Shown piece by piece: positions 38,386 to 46,514 of a DNA stretch of 64,000 nucleotides; the first letter of the stretch is position 1, and each line of letters opens with the position of its first letter. This DNA comes from Kushneria konosiri (GTDB taxonomy: Bacteria; Pseudomonadota; Gammaproteobacteria; Pseudomonadales; Halomonadaceae). The stretch spans positions 248,001 through 312,000 of the forward strand of contig NZ_CP021323.1 in assembly GCF_002155145.1 (NCBI RefSeq), in the 5' to 3' direction. The position numbers and the translations under genes were made by a program. The notes under the pieces are model-generated. The model searched no databases. It was given only the letters and a program-made list of their open reading frames with translations, and was not told the DNA's origin.

Positions 38386-39945
38386 ATGATCAAAAGAACC
38401 GCCATGAGACTGCGTACCACCATCCTGCTGACCATCATCTGCCCCCTGCTGCTAACGTTAATCACGTTCAGCGCAGTGGGGCTGTGGGTACTGGAAGACA
38501 ACATGCAAAAGCGTCAGCAGGAAGAGGTGCGACTGATTGCCCATGGGATACGCCTGCCCCTGACGCAGGCACTGACCCATCAAAACATACAGGCCCTGCA
38601 GGAAGGGTTGAGTACCACCTTTTCTCTTTCAAGGCTTTACGGCGCCTTCATCCTGTCCCCCTCGGGACAGCAGATTGCCGGCGTCGGCCTCGCCGGGGGC
38701 CTGCAGGACAAAAAGATGCTGCAGGGAGCCATCAGTAATGCCCGGGAGGCCGAAGGCTATTCGCAGCAGGGCGGGCAGAATTTTTATACCTATCTACTGC
38801 CGATGACAGATGCCGAGGGCAAGGTACTGGGCGTTTTGCAGATTAACCGTCTGGCCACCGGTATCGAGCGCTATATGAGCCTCATCACCACCGCGGCCCT
38901 GCTGCTGGCCGCTTTTGTAAGCATTCTGGTGGTGCTGTTGGTGTGGTGGGGATTTCACCGCTACGTGGACCGCCCGGTCAATCGGCTCTATCGCAGCATG
39001 AAGGCCGTTCAGGGTGGCAACCGCCGCCACCGCATGACACCCGGCGGCGCCCGGGAATTTCACGAACTTGGCGAGGCCTTCAACGCCATGCTTGACGCCA
39101 TGGCCAGCAAGGAGCGGGAAGCTCACGAACAGCAACACCAGCAGCTCGCGCTGGAGCGCAGCTTGAAGAAATCGCGACGGCTGGCTGAAATCGGCGTGCT
39201 GGCCGCAGGCGTGGCACATGAACTCGGCTCACCGCTGACGGTCATCGATGGACAGGTTCAGCGCCTGCAGCGCCGCGACGACCTGCCTGACGACGCTCGC
39301 CAGCGTCTGGTACGCATTCGCCGTGAAACCCGACGCATGGAGTTGACCATTCGCCAGCTGATGGACATGGGCCGGCGTCATACACTGCAGCCGCGTCAGC
39401 ACTCGCTGCAACACATGATCGATGAGGCCGAGCGGCTGGCGCGCGAGGCCCTGAATCTTGAACATGCGCACCCTCTGCTTGAAACGCATCTTCCGGAAAA
39501 GGATGCCCTTACCGTCGATCGACAGCGCTTTCAGCAGCTGCTCGACAATCTGATCAAAAATGCCTTTCAGGCCGGCAGCCAAAAGGTCGTCATTTCAGCG
39601 CAATACTCGGCCACAGGCGTGGTACTTCGCATAGAAGACGACGGCCCGGGCGTTGAGGCTGAACACCACAGTCAGCTTTTCGACCCCTTCTACACCACGA
39701 AAGGCGCCGGCAAGGGGAGCGGTATGGGACTCACCATTGTTCACCGTGCGGTCGAAGATCATGGCGGTCATATCACACTGGAGGAGAGCTCGTCCGGCGG
39801 TGCAGCCTTTATCGTTACCCTGCCGCCCGAGACGCTGTTACCCCCTGACTCCATGACTGGCGATAGCGAAACGTCAAGGGGTATCGGTATGGAAGACTCA
39901 GACACCATGGAGGATGTCTTGCCACGGAAACACGGCCATGACTGA
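38386..39945 (+). CDS. Sensor histidine kinase
   Basis: This is a 519-residue membrane kinase. A membrane segment at about 9-33 and another at 165-190 enclose a periplasmic sensor of about 130 residues. HAMP (191-245), a dimerisation domain with phospho-accepting H278 in AHELGSPLT, and an ATPase domain with NLIKNAFQAG, EDDGPGV and GKGSGMGLTI follow. The last 35 residues are an acidic tail. Its stop overlaps the start of the response regulator (ATGACTGA), so the two form a cognate pair. The signal is unknown. The convergent acyltransferase is the best target candidate from its promoter. Confidence 0.93.
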   Translation: MIKRTAMRLRTTILLTIICPLLLTLITFSAVGLWVLEDNMQKRQQEEVRLIAHGIRLPLTQALTHQNIQALQEGLSTTFSLSRLYGAFILSPSGQQIAGVGLAGGLQDKKMLQGAISNAREAEGYSQQGGQNFYTYLLPMTDAEGKVLGVLQINRLATGIERYMSLITTAALLLAAFVSILVVLLVWWGFHRYVDRPVNRLYRSMKAVQGGNRRHRMTPGGAREFHELGEAFNAMLDAMASKEREAHEQQHQQLALERSLKKSRRLAEIGVLAAGVAHELGSPLTVIDGQVQRLQRRDDLPDDARQRLVRIRRETRRMELTIRQLMDMGRRHTLQPRQHSLQHMIDEAERLAREALNLEHAHPLLETHLPEKDALTVDRQRFQQLLDNLIKNAFQAGSQKVVISAQYSATGVVLRIEDDGPGVEAEHHSQLFDPFYTTKGAGKGSGMGLTIVHRAVEDHGGHITLEESSSGGAAFIVTLPPETLLPPDSMTGDSETSRGIGMEDSDTMEDVLPRKHGHD

Positions 39946-41287
39946 TCAAATTCTGATTGTCGAGGATGATGCGGCCATTCTGGAGCTGCTTGTCGAGGAA
40001 CTCGAGGAAGCCGGCCACACTGTCACAGGCGTCGACAGCGCCGAGCAGGCCCTGACGCTGTCTGAGACAACGGCTTTTGATGTCATCATCAGCGATATTC
40101 GCCTGCCCGGCATGGATGGCATGACGCTGTTGGACACGCTGGCACAACAGCCCGACCACCCCGCCATGATCATCATTACCGCCTTTGGCAGTATCGAACA
40201 GGCCGTGGACGCGCTTCAGCGCGGCGCAGATGATTTCCTGACCAAGCCGCTGGACCTGGATCAGGTTCGTGCCAGCGTCGCCCGACTGGGCCGGCGTCGT
40301 GCATTAAAAACGCGCCAGCAGGCCAGCGAAACCCGCGACATCTTCCAGCTGGACGACATGACCAGCTGCACGCCGGCCATGTCCACCCTTTTTGACCAAG
40401 CCCGGCGCCTTGCCACACAGCAGGCCGCCGTATTGATTCAGGGCGAAAGCGGTACCGGTAAGGAGCTGATGGCCCGGGCCCTGCATCGGGAAAGCGCTCG
40501 CAGGGCAGGCCCGTTTGTGGCCGTCAATTGCGCCAGCATTGCGCCGGATGTCATGGAAAGCGAATGCTTCGGTCATGTCAGAGGGGCCTTTACAGGTGCC
40601 GTTGCGCATCGTCGCGGCCTATTCCAGCAGGCCCATGGCGGCACGCTCTTTCTCGACGAGATCGGTGACATGCCGCTCGCCCTGCAGGCCAAACTGCTGC
40701 GCGTACTGCAAACACACTGCGTCCGGCCTGTGGGCAGTGAAGAGGAACAACAGGTCGATATTCGTATCGTGGCGGCGACCAACCGCCCCCTTTTGGAACT
40801 CATCGAGGCGGGGCTTTTCCGCGAAGACCTGTTCTACCGGCTTGAAACCTTCAGCCTGACGTTGCCACCACTACGGGAGCGCCCCGACGACATCGCCCTG
40901 CTGGCCGAGCACTTTATCGAGCGCTACCGCCGAGAGCAAAGACGAGACATCATGATCCTGTCGCCGTCAGCGCTATCGCTGCTATGGGCCTATCCCTTCC
41001 CCGGCAATGTGCGGGAACTGGACAATGCCATTTTGCGCGCCGTTACCCTGGCGCGAACGGACGCTCTCGAACCCGACGATTTTCCCGAACGCTTTCGACA
41101 GACCGTGACTGCCAGAGAGAGCCATGACACCCAGGCGCAGGCGTGGCTCAGCCTCGAGCAGATGGAGCAGCGCTATATCCGGCGTGTGCTTGACGCCGTC
41201 GACGGCAACAAGCGACGTGCCGCCGAGATACTGGGGATCGGCCGCAAGACGCTTTATCGTCGTCTGGAAGAGCGCGAGTCGCCCTGA
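39938..41287 (+). CDS. NtrC-family sigma-54-dependent response regulator
   Basis: This 449-residue regulator has a receiver domain (phospho-acceptor D53 in ISDIRLPGMDG, K103 in TKPLD), an AAA+ domain (Walker A GESGTGKE 169-176, the sigma-54 contact loop GAFTGA 216-221, GTLFLDEIGDMP, RLETFSLTLPPLRER, FPGNVREL) and a C-terminal Fis-type helix-turn-helix (NKRRAAEILGIGRKTLYRRL). All parts needed to drive sigma-54 promoters are intact. It overlaps the kinase gene by eight bases. Its stop lies 28 bases from the stop of the convergent acyltransferase, whose promoter region carries a sigma-54 site and three inverted repeats. Confidence 0.95.
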   Translation: MTDQILIVEDDAAILELLVEELEEAGHTVTGVDSAEQALTLSETTAFDVIISDIRLPGMDGMTLLDTLAQQPDHPAMIIITAFGSIEQAVDALQRGADDFLTKPLDLDQVRASVARLGRRRALKTRQQASETRDIFQLDDMTSCTPAMSTLFDQARRLATQQAAVLIQGESGTGKELMARALHRESARRAGPFVAVNCASIAPDVMESECFGHVRGAFTGAVAHRRGLFQQAHGGTLFLDEIGDMPLALQAKLLRVLQTHCVRPVGSEEEQQVDIRIVAATNRPLLELIEAGLFREDLFYRLETFSLTLPPLRERPDDIALLAEHFIERYRREQRRDIMILSPSALSLLWAYPFPGNVRELDNAILRAVTLARTDALEPDDFPERFRQTVTARESHDTQAQAWLSLEQMEQRYIRRVLDAVDGNKRRAAEILGIGRKTLYRRLEERESP

Positions 41288-41315
41288 CGCATCACCGTGA
41301 TTACAGGACACGTCA

Positions 41316-42350
41316 TCAGGACCAGCTGGAGGCCAGCGCAGGATCCTTTTGGCGTTTCTCGCAGCGTCTGGCACGCCGCTCGGAAAGCACGGCGGGGTCT
41401 CCCAGACACAGGAGCCTTGTCCAGCCGTTGTGACGCACCAGCAGATAAAACAGAACCGGCAGCGCCGTCATCAAAAGCCAGCGTGGCGCCAGCGCCTCCA
41501 GCAGCCCATGATGGTCAAGCGTGACCTGAATGCTCAGATGCAAAAACATGATCACCATTGACGCCTCTCCCACCAGCCCCACGACTCTGGCCACTATCGG
41601 CATACGCGCCAGCTGATGCGATAGCGCCATAAGTACCAGTGTGACGGCAAACGCTGCCAGCAGACTCAATACCGGCATTCCGTAATCGGCATACTTCATG
41701 TCCATGGTGAAATGTGGATAGCCGTGTACACACCACATCGCCAGCACGCTGGCCCCGGCACTCAGCAGCAGCACACGCGGTCTTTCCACATCGATCCGAT
41801 AATGAGCGACCAGATACCCCAGATAGAAACAGGGCGCGGCCATGAGCACCACGTTGAGGTTACCGATCAGCCAGAGCTCACTGAAAAGGGACTGATTCAC
41901 TGCCGCAAGCCCCAGCATGCTCAGCATGATAGTGCTTGTGGTTCGCAACGACAGTCGCGTCAGCAGCACATTGACCAGCTGCTGTGTAGCCCAGAAGCAG
42001 GTCACGAACCAGAACGGTGACAGGTTTGAAATCAGATCGCGCCCGCCTAGCACCATGGCCATTAACGCACTGGAAAGCGATGTTTCATTGCCCAGCGCCT
42101 GATAGAGGGTTGGCGCGTACAAAAGCGCCATGAAAAAACCATAGGGCACCAGCAGGTGAAGGCTCTTGCGGCGAAGGTAGGCCCCGAGATCGACGTTGGG
42201 CCTGAAAAGATAGCCGGCAATGATAAAAAAAAGTGGCATGTGAAAAAGAAAGAAAAAATCCCGAACGAATCCGGACGTCATGTGGGCGTACACCACCATC
42301 ATGATGCCGAGTCCTTTCAGAATGTTGATCCATTCAAGCTTTTTAACCAT
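41316..42350 (-). CDS. Membrane acyltransferase, acyltransferase-3 family, predicted sigma-54-dependent
   Basis: This 344-residue protein has about ten membrane segments. The N-terminal WINILKGLGIMMVVYAHM holds the family Lys/His region and MPLFFIIAGYLF the second hallmark. It probably transfers an acyl (often acetyl) group to a cell-surface sugar or lipid; the acceptor is unknown. The C-terminal 30 residues are basic and cytoplasmic. It is convergent with the two-component pair, and its upstream region has a -24/-12 promoter at 42389-42405 and activator-type repeats at 42501-42561. The ATG lacks a well-placed ribosome site, which could limit translation. Confidence 0.85.
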   Translation of the reverse strand: MVKKLEWINILKGLGIMMVVYAHMTSGFVRDFFFLFHMPLFFIIAGYLFRPNVDLGAYLRRKSLHLLVPYGFFMALLYAPTLYQALGNETSLSSALMAMVLGGRDLISNLSPFWFVTCFWATQQLVNVLLTRLSLRTTSTIMLSMLGLAAVNQSLFSELWLIGNLNVVLMAAPCFYLGYLVAHYRIDVERPRVLLLSAGASVLAMWCVHGYPHFTMDMKYADYGMPVLSLLAAFAVTLVLMALSHQLARMPIVARVVGLVGEASMVIMFLHLSIQVTLDHHGLLEALAPRWLLMTALPVLFYLLVRHNGWTRLLCLGDPAVLSERRARRCEKRQKDPALASSWS

Positions 42351-42388
42351 GGGCAGTCGCTGTCCGTTGTCGTCCTTTTACAGACAGG

Positions 42389-42405
42389 AGCAACTAACAT
42401 GCCAA
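42389..42405 (-). promoter_or_regulatory. Predicted sigma-54 (-24/-12) promoter
   Basis: The minus strand reads TTGGCATGTTAGTTGCT. GG and GC are separated by the required ten bases, and it agrees with TTGGCACG-N4-TTGCT at all but one of the specified bases. Transcription would start near 42378, 28 bases before the acyltransferase ATG. An NtrC-type activator is encoded next to that gene. Confidence 0.75.
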
Positions 42406-42421
42406 CACGAACCACCGCGAC

Positions 42422-42454
42422 AAAAAAATTCAAGCTTTTGTTTTTTAAAAGCTT
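42422..42454. promoter_or_regulatory. AT-rich tract: ptsP terminator and/or bend between enhancer and promoter
   Basis: AAGCTTTT (42432-42439) and AAAAGCTT (42447-42454) form an 8-bp stem followed on the minus strand by seven T, so it may end ptsP transcription. The same tract contains ATTCAAGCTTTTG (42428-42440), one mismatch from an IHF site, and sits midway between the sigma-54 promoter and the repeats at 42501-42561, where bending is expected. Confidence 0.5.
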
Positions 42455-42500
42455 TTCCAAAACAGCCATCGCACTGATAGAACTGTCAGCAGGCAGGAAG

Positions 42501-42561
42501 ATGTGTCATGGAGACACATGGGTCACCATGACACACGAGTGGCAGGGGTCAAAACGACACA
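42501..42561. promoter_or_regulatory. Three tandem inverted repeats, predicted enhancer for the NtrC-type regulator
   Basis: Copy 1 is ATGTGTC-N5-GACACAT (42501-42519, perfect). Copy 2 is TGGGTC-N5-GACACA (42519-42535, one mismatch). Copy 3 is GGGGTC-N5-GACACA (42545-42561, two mismatches). All keep a five-base spacer. They lie about 100-170 bases upstream of the sigma-54 promoter, a normal enhancer distance. Confidence 0.7.
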
Positions 42562-42576
42562 CGTGAGTGCCCGCCA

Positions 42577-44838
42577 TCAGTCCCTGGGCGGCAATAGATG
42601 AGCCAGTTCCCACTCTTTCATGCGCTGATACACGAGCTCACGCGTTTCGGTCAGCGAATGCAGCGCCAGCACATCACTGACCAGATTCTGTGCACCTTCC
42701 ATCGATACGCGGCGGATGGCGGCGCGTACACGCGACAGATTGGGGGCATTCATCGACAGCACTCGATAGCCCATGCCCATCAATAAAAGCGCACCAATCG
42801 GGTCGCCCGCCAGCTCGCCACAGACCGAGGCGGACACGTTCAGACGCCGGCTTTCCCGTGCAATATGATCCAGCGCCCTGAGCACTGCCGGCTGACAGGC
42901 ATCATAAAGGCCGGAAACACGCGCGTTGTTGCGATCCACCGCCAGCAGATACTGGATCAGATCATTGCTGCCGACCGAGAAGAAATCCACGCGTGAGGCG
43001 AGCGCCTCAAGCTGATAGATCACGGCCGGCACTTCCAGCATCACGCCCAAAAGCGGACGCTCGACCTGAATGCCATCATCACGCAGCTCCTGGATAGCGC
43101 GATCCAGAAGACGGCAGACCGTATCGACCTCTTCAACACTGGTGACCATCGGCAGCAGAATCCGAAGATTATCCAGCCCCTCGGCTGCCCTGAGCATGGC
43201 CCGCAGCTGTACCATCAGCACTTCGGGATGATCCAGCGTCACCCGAATGCCACGCCAGCCCAGAAACGGGTTTTCTTCCTCGATGGGGAAATAGGGCAAG
43301 GATTTATCACCACCGATATCCAGCGTACGCATGACCACCGGCAGCGGCGCGAACCCCTGAAGCTGCTCGCGATAGATGCGCGTCTGTTCCTTCTCGCTGG
43401 GAAAACGCTGATGCATCATGAAGGGCACTTCGGTGCGATAGAGCCCTACACCGTCAATGCGCGCGGCAGGCGAGCCGCTCATTTCCACGGCAAGCCCCGT
43501 GTTGATCATCAGACGGATACGAAAGCCGTCGCTGGTTTCACTGGGCAGCGACTGCTCGCTTTCAAGCATCGAGGTAAGCGCTTCCTCCTCCTCGATCATG
43601 CTTTCGTAACGCACCAGCAGATCCGGCTGCGGGCGCAGAATCAGCCGCCCGCGATAGCCATCGACGATCATGGGGGTGCCCGCCAGCCGTGAGATGGGCA
43701 GATCATTCATGCCCATGACGGCAGGAATGCCCATCGCGCGCGCCAGAATTGCCACATGAGAGGTGCTCGAGCCACGCAGCGCTACCAGTCCCGCCAGTTT
43801 CTCGCGCGGGATTTCACCCAGCTGCGCGGCGCTGATCTCGTCCCCGACCAGAATGGTACGTTCGGGATAAACCGGCTTGCGAGTATCACTGTCCTTTTGC
43901 AGGTGGGCCAGCACGCGACGCCCAAGGTCGCGAATATCCGCGGCACGCTCGCGCAGGTAGTTATCATCCACGCGTTCGAGATAGTTGACGTGACGCTGCA
44001 CCACCCGTGCCAGCGCATAAGGCGCCCACTGCCCTTCCCGGATTCGCTTTTCGACTTCATTGCCCAGCGCAGCATCTCCCAGCATCTGCTGGTAGACATC
44101 AAACAGCGCCTGCTCCTGCGCCGAGATACGACTGGCCAGGCGCTCTGCGGCCTGTCGAATGTCATGACGCACGCAGTCGATGGCCTCACGCAGCCGCAGA
44201 ACCTCGGCCTCGATATCGTCGGGCACACGCTCGGGCACGGCCTCCAGGTTGGCCGAAGGCACCACCACAAAGGCTTCACCAATGGCCATCCCGGGCGCGG
44301 CCGCAATGCCGCTAAGCATGGCCTGGGTGCCGGGGTCGCTCAGTCGCGCCAGCGCACCGGTCGACAGGGCATGCACCAGCACACCAGCCAACTGGGCCGC
44401 CATGGTAATCAGAAAGGCTTCTTCACCTTCGCCGAACTGGCGTTTTTCACGCTGCTGTACGACCAGAACACCCAGCACGCGGCGCTGATGAATGATGGGA
44501 ACGCCAAGAAAGCTTGAATAGCGCTCCTCGCCGGTCTCGGCGAAGTAGCGAAAGTGGGAATGTGACGGTGCCTCCTCGATATTAAGAGGCTCTTCGCGCT
44601 GCCCGACAAGACCCACCAGTCCTTCCCCGGGCTTCAGGGTCACCTGACCAATGGCCGAGGCATTCAGACCAATGGTATCCATCAGGATAAAGCAGTCACG
44701 CTCGTCATCGCGCAGATAGACCGAGCAAACGTCGGTCTGCATTGCCTTGCGGATGCGCCGCACAATGATTGATAGCGCCGCATCCAGACTGCGGGCGCCG
44801 TTCACCTCCTGAACGATGCGGCGAAGAATCTCGAGCAT
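42577..44838 (-). CDS. ptsP: Phosphoenolpyruvate-protein phosphotransferase of the nitrogen PTS (EI-Ntr)
   Basis: This is a 753-residue enzyme. Residues 1-165 are a GAF domain, and the rest is PTS enzyme I: linker and HPr-like-binding helices, the phospho-His domain with H361 in LRGSSTSHVAIL, and a PEP-binding barrel (GLYRTEVPFM, RTLDIGGDKSLPYF, FFSVGSNDLIQYLLAVDR). It passes phosphate from PEP to NPr and then EIIA-Ntr, a signalling rather than sugar-transport route. It is downstream of rppH on the same strand with 79 bases between, as in many gammaproteobacteria. Confidence 0.97.
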   Translation of the reverse strand: MLEILRRIVQEVNGARSLDAALSIIVRRIRKAMQTDVCSVYLRDDERDCFILMDTIGLNASAIGQVTLKPGEGLVGLVGQREEPLNIEEAPSHSHFRYFAETGEERYSSFLGVPIIHQRRVLGVLVVQQREKRQFGEGEEAFLITMAAQLAGVLVHALSTGALARLSDPGTQAMLSGIAAAPGMAIGEAFVVVPSANLEAVPERVPDDIEAEVLRLREAIDCVRHDIRQAAERLASRISAQEQALFDVYQQMLGDAALGNEVEKRIREGQWAPYALARVVQRHVNYLERVDDNYLRERAADIRDLGRRVLAHLQKDSDTRKPVYPERTILVGDEISAAQLGEIPREKLAGLVALRGSSTSHVAILARAMGIPAVMGMNDLPISRLAGTPMIVDGYRGRLILRPQPDLLVRYESMIEEEEALTSMLESEQSLPSETSDGFRIRLMINTGLAVEMSGSPAARIDGVGLYRTEVPFMMHQRFPSEKEQTRIYREQLQGFAPLPVVMRTLDIGGDKSLPYFPIEEENPFLGWRGIRVTLDHPEVLMVQLRAMLRAAEGLDNLRILLPMVTSVEEVDTVCRLLDRAIQELRDDGIQVERPLLGVMLEVPAVIYQLEALASRVDFFSVGSNDLIQYLLAVDRNNARVSGLYDACQPAVLRALDHIARESRRLNVSASVCGELAGDPIGALLLMGMGYRVLSMNAPNLSRVRAAIRRVSMEGAQNLVSDVLALHSLTETRELVYQRMKEWELAHLLPPRD

Positions 44839-44917
44839 GGCGTTATATTTTCATCCCTGTATATCTGCCATGCCCGGTGGCCTGTCATGGTCAGGCCACC
44901 GGACACGTCAATGGCCG

Positions 44918-45418
44918 CTATTGGCCGGCCGCATCCACCGGATTCTCTCCGGGCAGACGCGGCGCCAGCTCTCGCAGGGCGCGCCGATAGACGTCACGCT
45001 TGAAAGACACTACCTGACCCAGAGGGTACCAGTAACTAACCCATCGCCAGCCGTCAAACTCCGGCTTGGGCGTGGTATCCACACAAATACTGGATTCCTG
45101 GCACCGCATACGCAACAGGAACCACTTCTGCTTCTGGCCAATACAAAGCGGGCGCGAATGGGTACGAATCAGTCCCTTTGGCAATCGGTATCTGAGCCAG
45201 CCACGCGTGCAGGCCAATATATCGACGTCATCGGGATGCAGGCCGATCTCCTCTTTCAGTTCTCGATACAAGGCGTCATGAGGTGTCTCATCTTCCTTGA
45301 TACCACCCTGTGGAAATTGCCATGCATTCTGTCCTACCCGTCGTGCCCACAGTACCTGGCCACCGCAGTTGGCAATAATGATGCCAACGTTGGGCCGGAA
45401 ACCGTCGGGATCGATCAC
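44918..45418 (-). CDS. rppH: RNA pyrophosphohydrolase
   Basis: This Nudix hydrolase of 166 residues removes pyrophosphate from 5'-triphosphorylated mRNA and so starts RNase E-dependent decay. [14 protein letters not shown] is the family start and the Nudix box ([23 protein letters not shown]) is at 38-60. A GTG at 45418 with AAGGTGG upstream is the start. The rppH-ptsP pairing is conserved in gammaproteobacteria. Confidence 0.97.
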   Translation of the reverse strand: MIDPDGFRPNVGIIIANCGGQVLWARRVGQNAWQFPQGGIKEDETPHDALYRELKEEIGLHPDDVDILACTRGWLRYRLPKGLIRTHSRPLCIGQKQKWFLLRMRCQESSICVDTTPKPEFDGWRWVSYWYPLGQVVSFKRDVYRRALRELAPRLPGENPVDAAGQ

Positions 45419-45590
45419 GACTTGCCACCTTTTAAAAATAGATTACAGGCATTCTTCCACAAAGCGCGAAAGCGCATCAATATGCAGCGCGCAGGCAGTC
45501 GAGTTGTTGCACGCGCATATTAAAGCGTGGCCATCTTTGTAATAATGAAATTAAACAAACCGACCCTTGCCTTTGATGGGAGCCTTCCCC

Positions 45591-46271
45591 TTGACGCTGG
45601 CCATTTTTGATCTGGACAACACCCTGCTTGGCGGCGACAGCGATCACGCCTGGAACGATTTTCTGGTAGAACAGGGCATTGTTGATCGTGACCATTTTCG
45701 CCGTGAAAACGATCGATTCCATCGTGCCTATGATGCCGGTACGCTGGATATTCATGAATATCTCGCCTTTGCCCTTGCACCACTGACACGTCACACCAGA
45801 GAAGAACTCGACGAGCTGCATCGAAAGTTCATGGCTGAGCGCATCGAGCCCATCATCCTGTCTCAGGGCGAGGCGCTGCTGGAAAGCCATCGCGCTCGCG
45901 GTGACCGGATTCTGATCATTACGGCCACCAACCGCTTTGTGACCGGCCCCATTGCTCAGAGACTGGGCGTCGAGCACCTGATTGCCGTAGAGCCCGAAAT
46001 GGAAAACGACCGCTATACCGGGCGCATCACGGGCACCCCCAGTTTTCGCGAAGGCAAGATTACCCGTCTGGAGCATTGGCTCAAGGCAAATGACGTCTCG
46101 CTTGAAGGCGCCTTTTTCTACAGCGACTCTCAAAATGACCTGCCACTGCTTGAACGGGTCGATCGTCCTGTTGCGGTCGATCCCGACCCGGTACTGGCCG
46201 ACATTGCCAGGCAGCGGAACTGGCAAATCATTACCCTTCGGGATCGCGACGAACGTCTTGATTCCCTATAA
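45591..46271 (+). CDS. HAD-IB phosphatase (SerB-like)
   Basis: This 226-residue HAD hydrolase has motif I AIFDLDNTLLGGDSDHAW, motif II IITATNRFVT, motif III Lys in FREGKITRLEHW and motif IV FYSDSQNDLPLLE. This is the IB subfamily, near phosphoserine phosphatase, and the same protein is found divergent from rppH in pseudomonads. The substrate is not established. I choose TTG at 45591 as the start: GGGAG lies eight bases upstream, and the protein then begins three residues before the first strand. Upstream in-frame ATG (45576) and TTG (45567) lack a ribosome site. Confidence 0.85.
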   Translation: MTLAIFDLDNTLLGGDSDHAWNDFLVEQGIVDRDHFRRENDRFHRAYDAGTLDIHEYLAFALAPLTRHTREELDELHRKFMAERIEPIILSQGEALLESHRARGDRILIITATNRFVTGPIAQRLGVEHLIAVEPEMENDRYTGRITGTPSFREGKITRLEHWLKANDVSLEGAFFYSDSQNDLPLLERVDRPVAVDPDPVLADIARQRNWQIITLRDRDERLDSL

Positions 46272-46291
46272 TCGACATATCCATCGCGGAG

Positions 46292-46308
46292 TGTGTCACT
46301 TTGACACC
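46292..46308. promoter_or_regulatory. Solitary TGTGTC-N5-GACACC inverted repeat
   Basis: TGTGTC (46292-46297), five bases, then GACACC (46303-46308) has the same design as the repeats at 42501-42561, here about 210 bases upstream of mqo. No sigma-54 promoter is visible between it and mqo. It may be a second target or chance. Confidence 0.35.
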
Positions 46309-46514
46309 TTTGGTTGAGCCGTACGGGTATTCACAAGGCCTTCCCGATCGGAGCCTTCCCCTCGGCCAATCCATGGAAGTGCCGTATGACCCAGCGTGTC
46401 CTGTTTGTTATCTATCCATCTGCGACAATGACCCTTCGGCGTGTAAAGACCCCTAGTCATGTCAGGCTGGCAGATCAGGACGCAAATCTCGCATCAAACC
46501 GAGCGTGAGAAGCC

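Noticed and set aside
46301-46306. TTGACA as a -35 box for mqo
   Set aside because: No acceptable -10 sequence lies 16-18 bases downstream; the bases are better explained as part of an inverted repeat.
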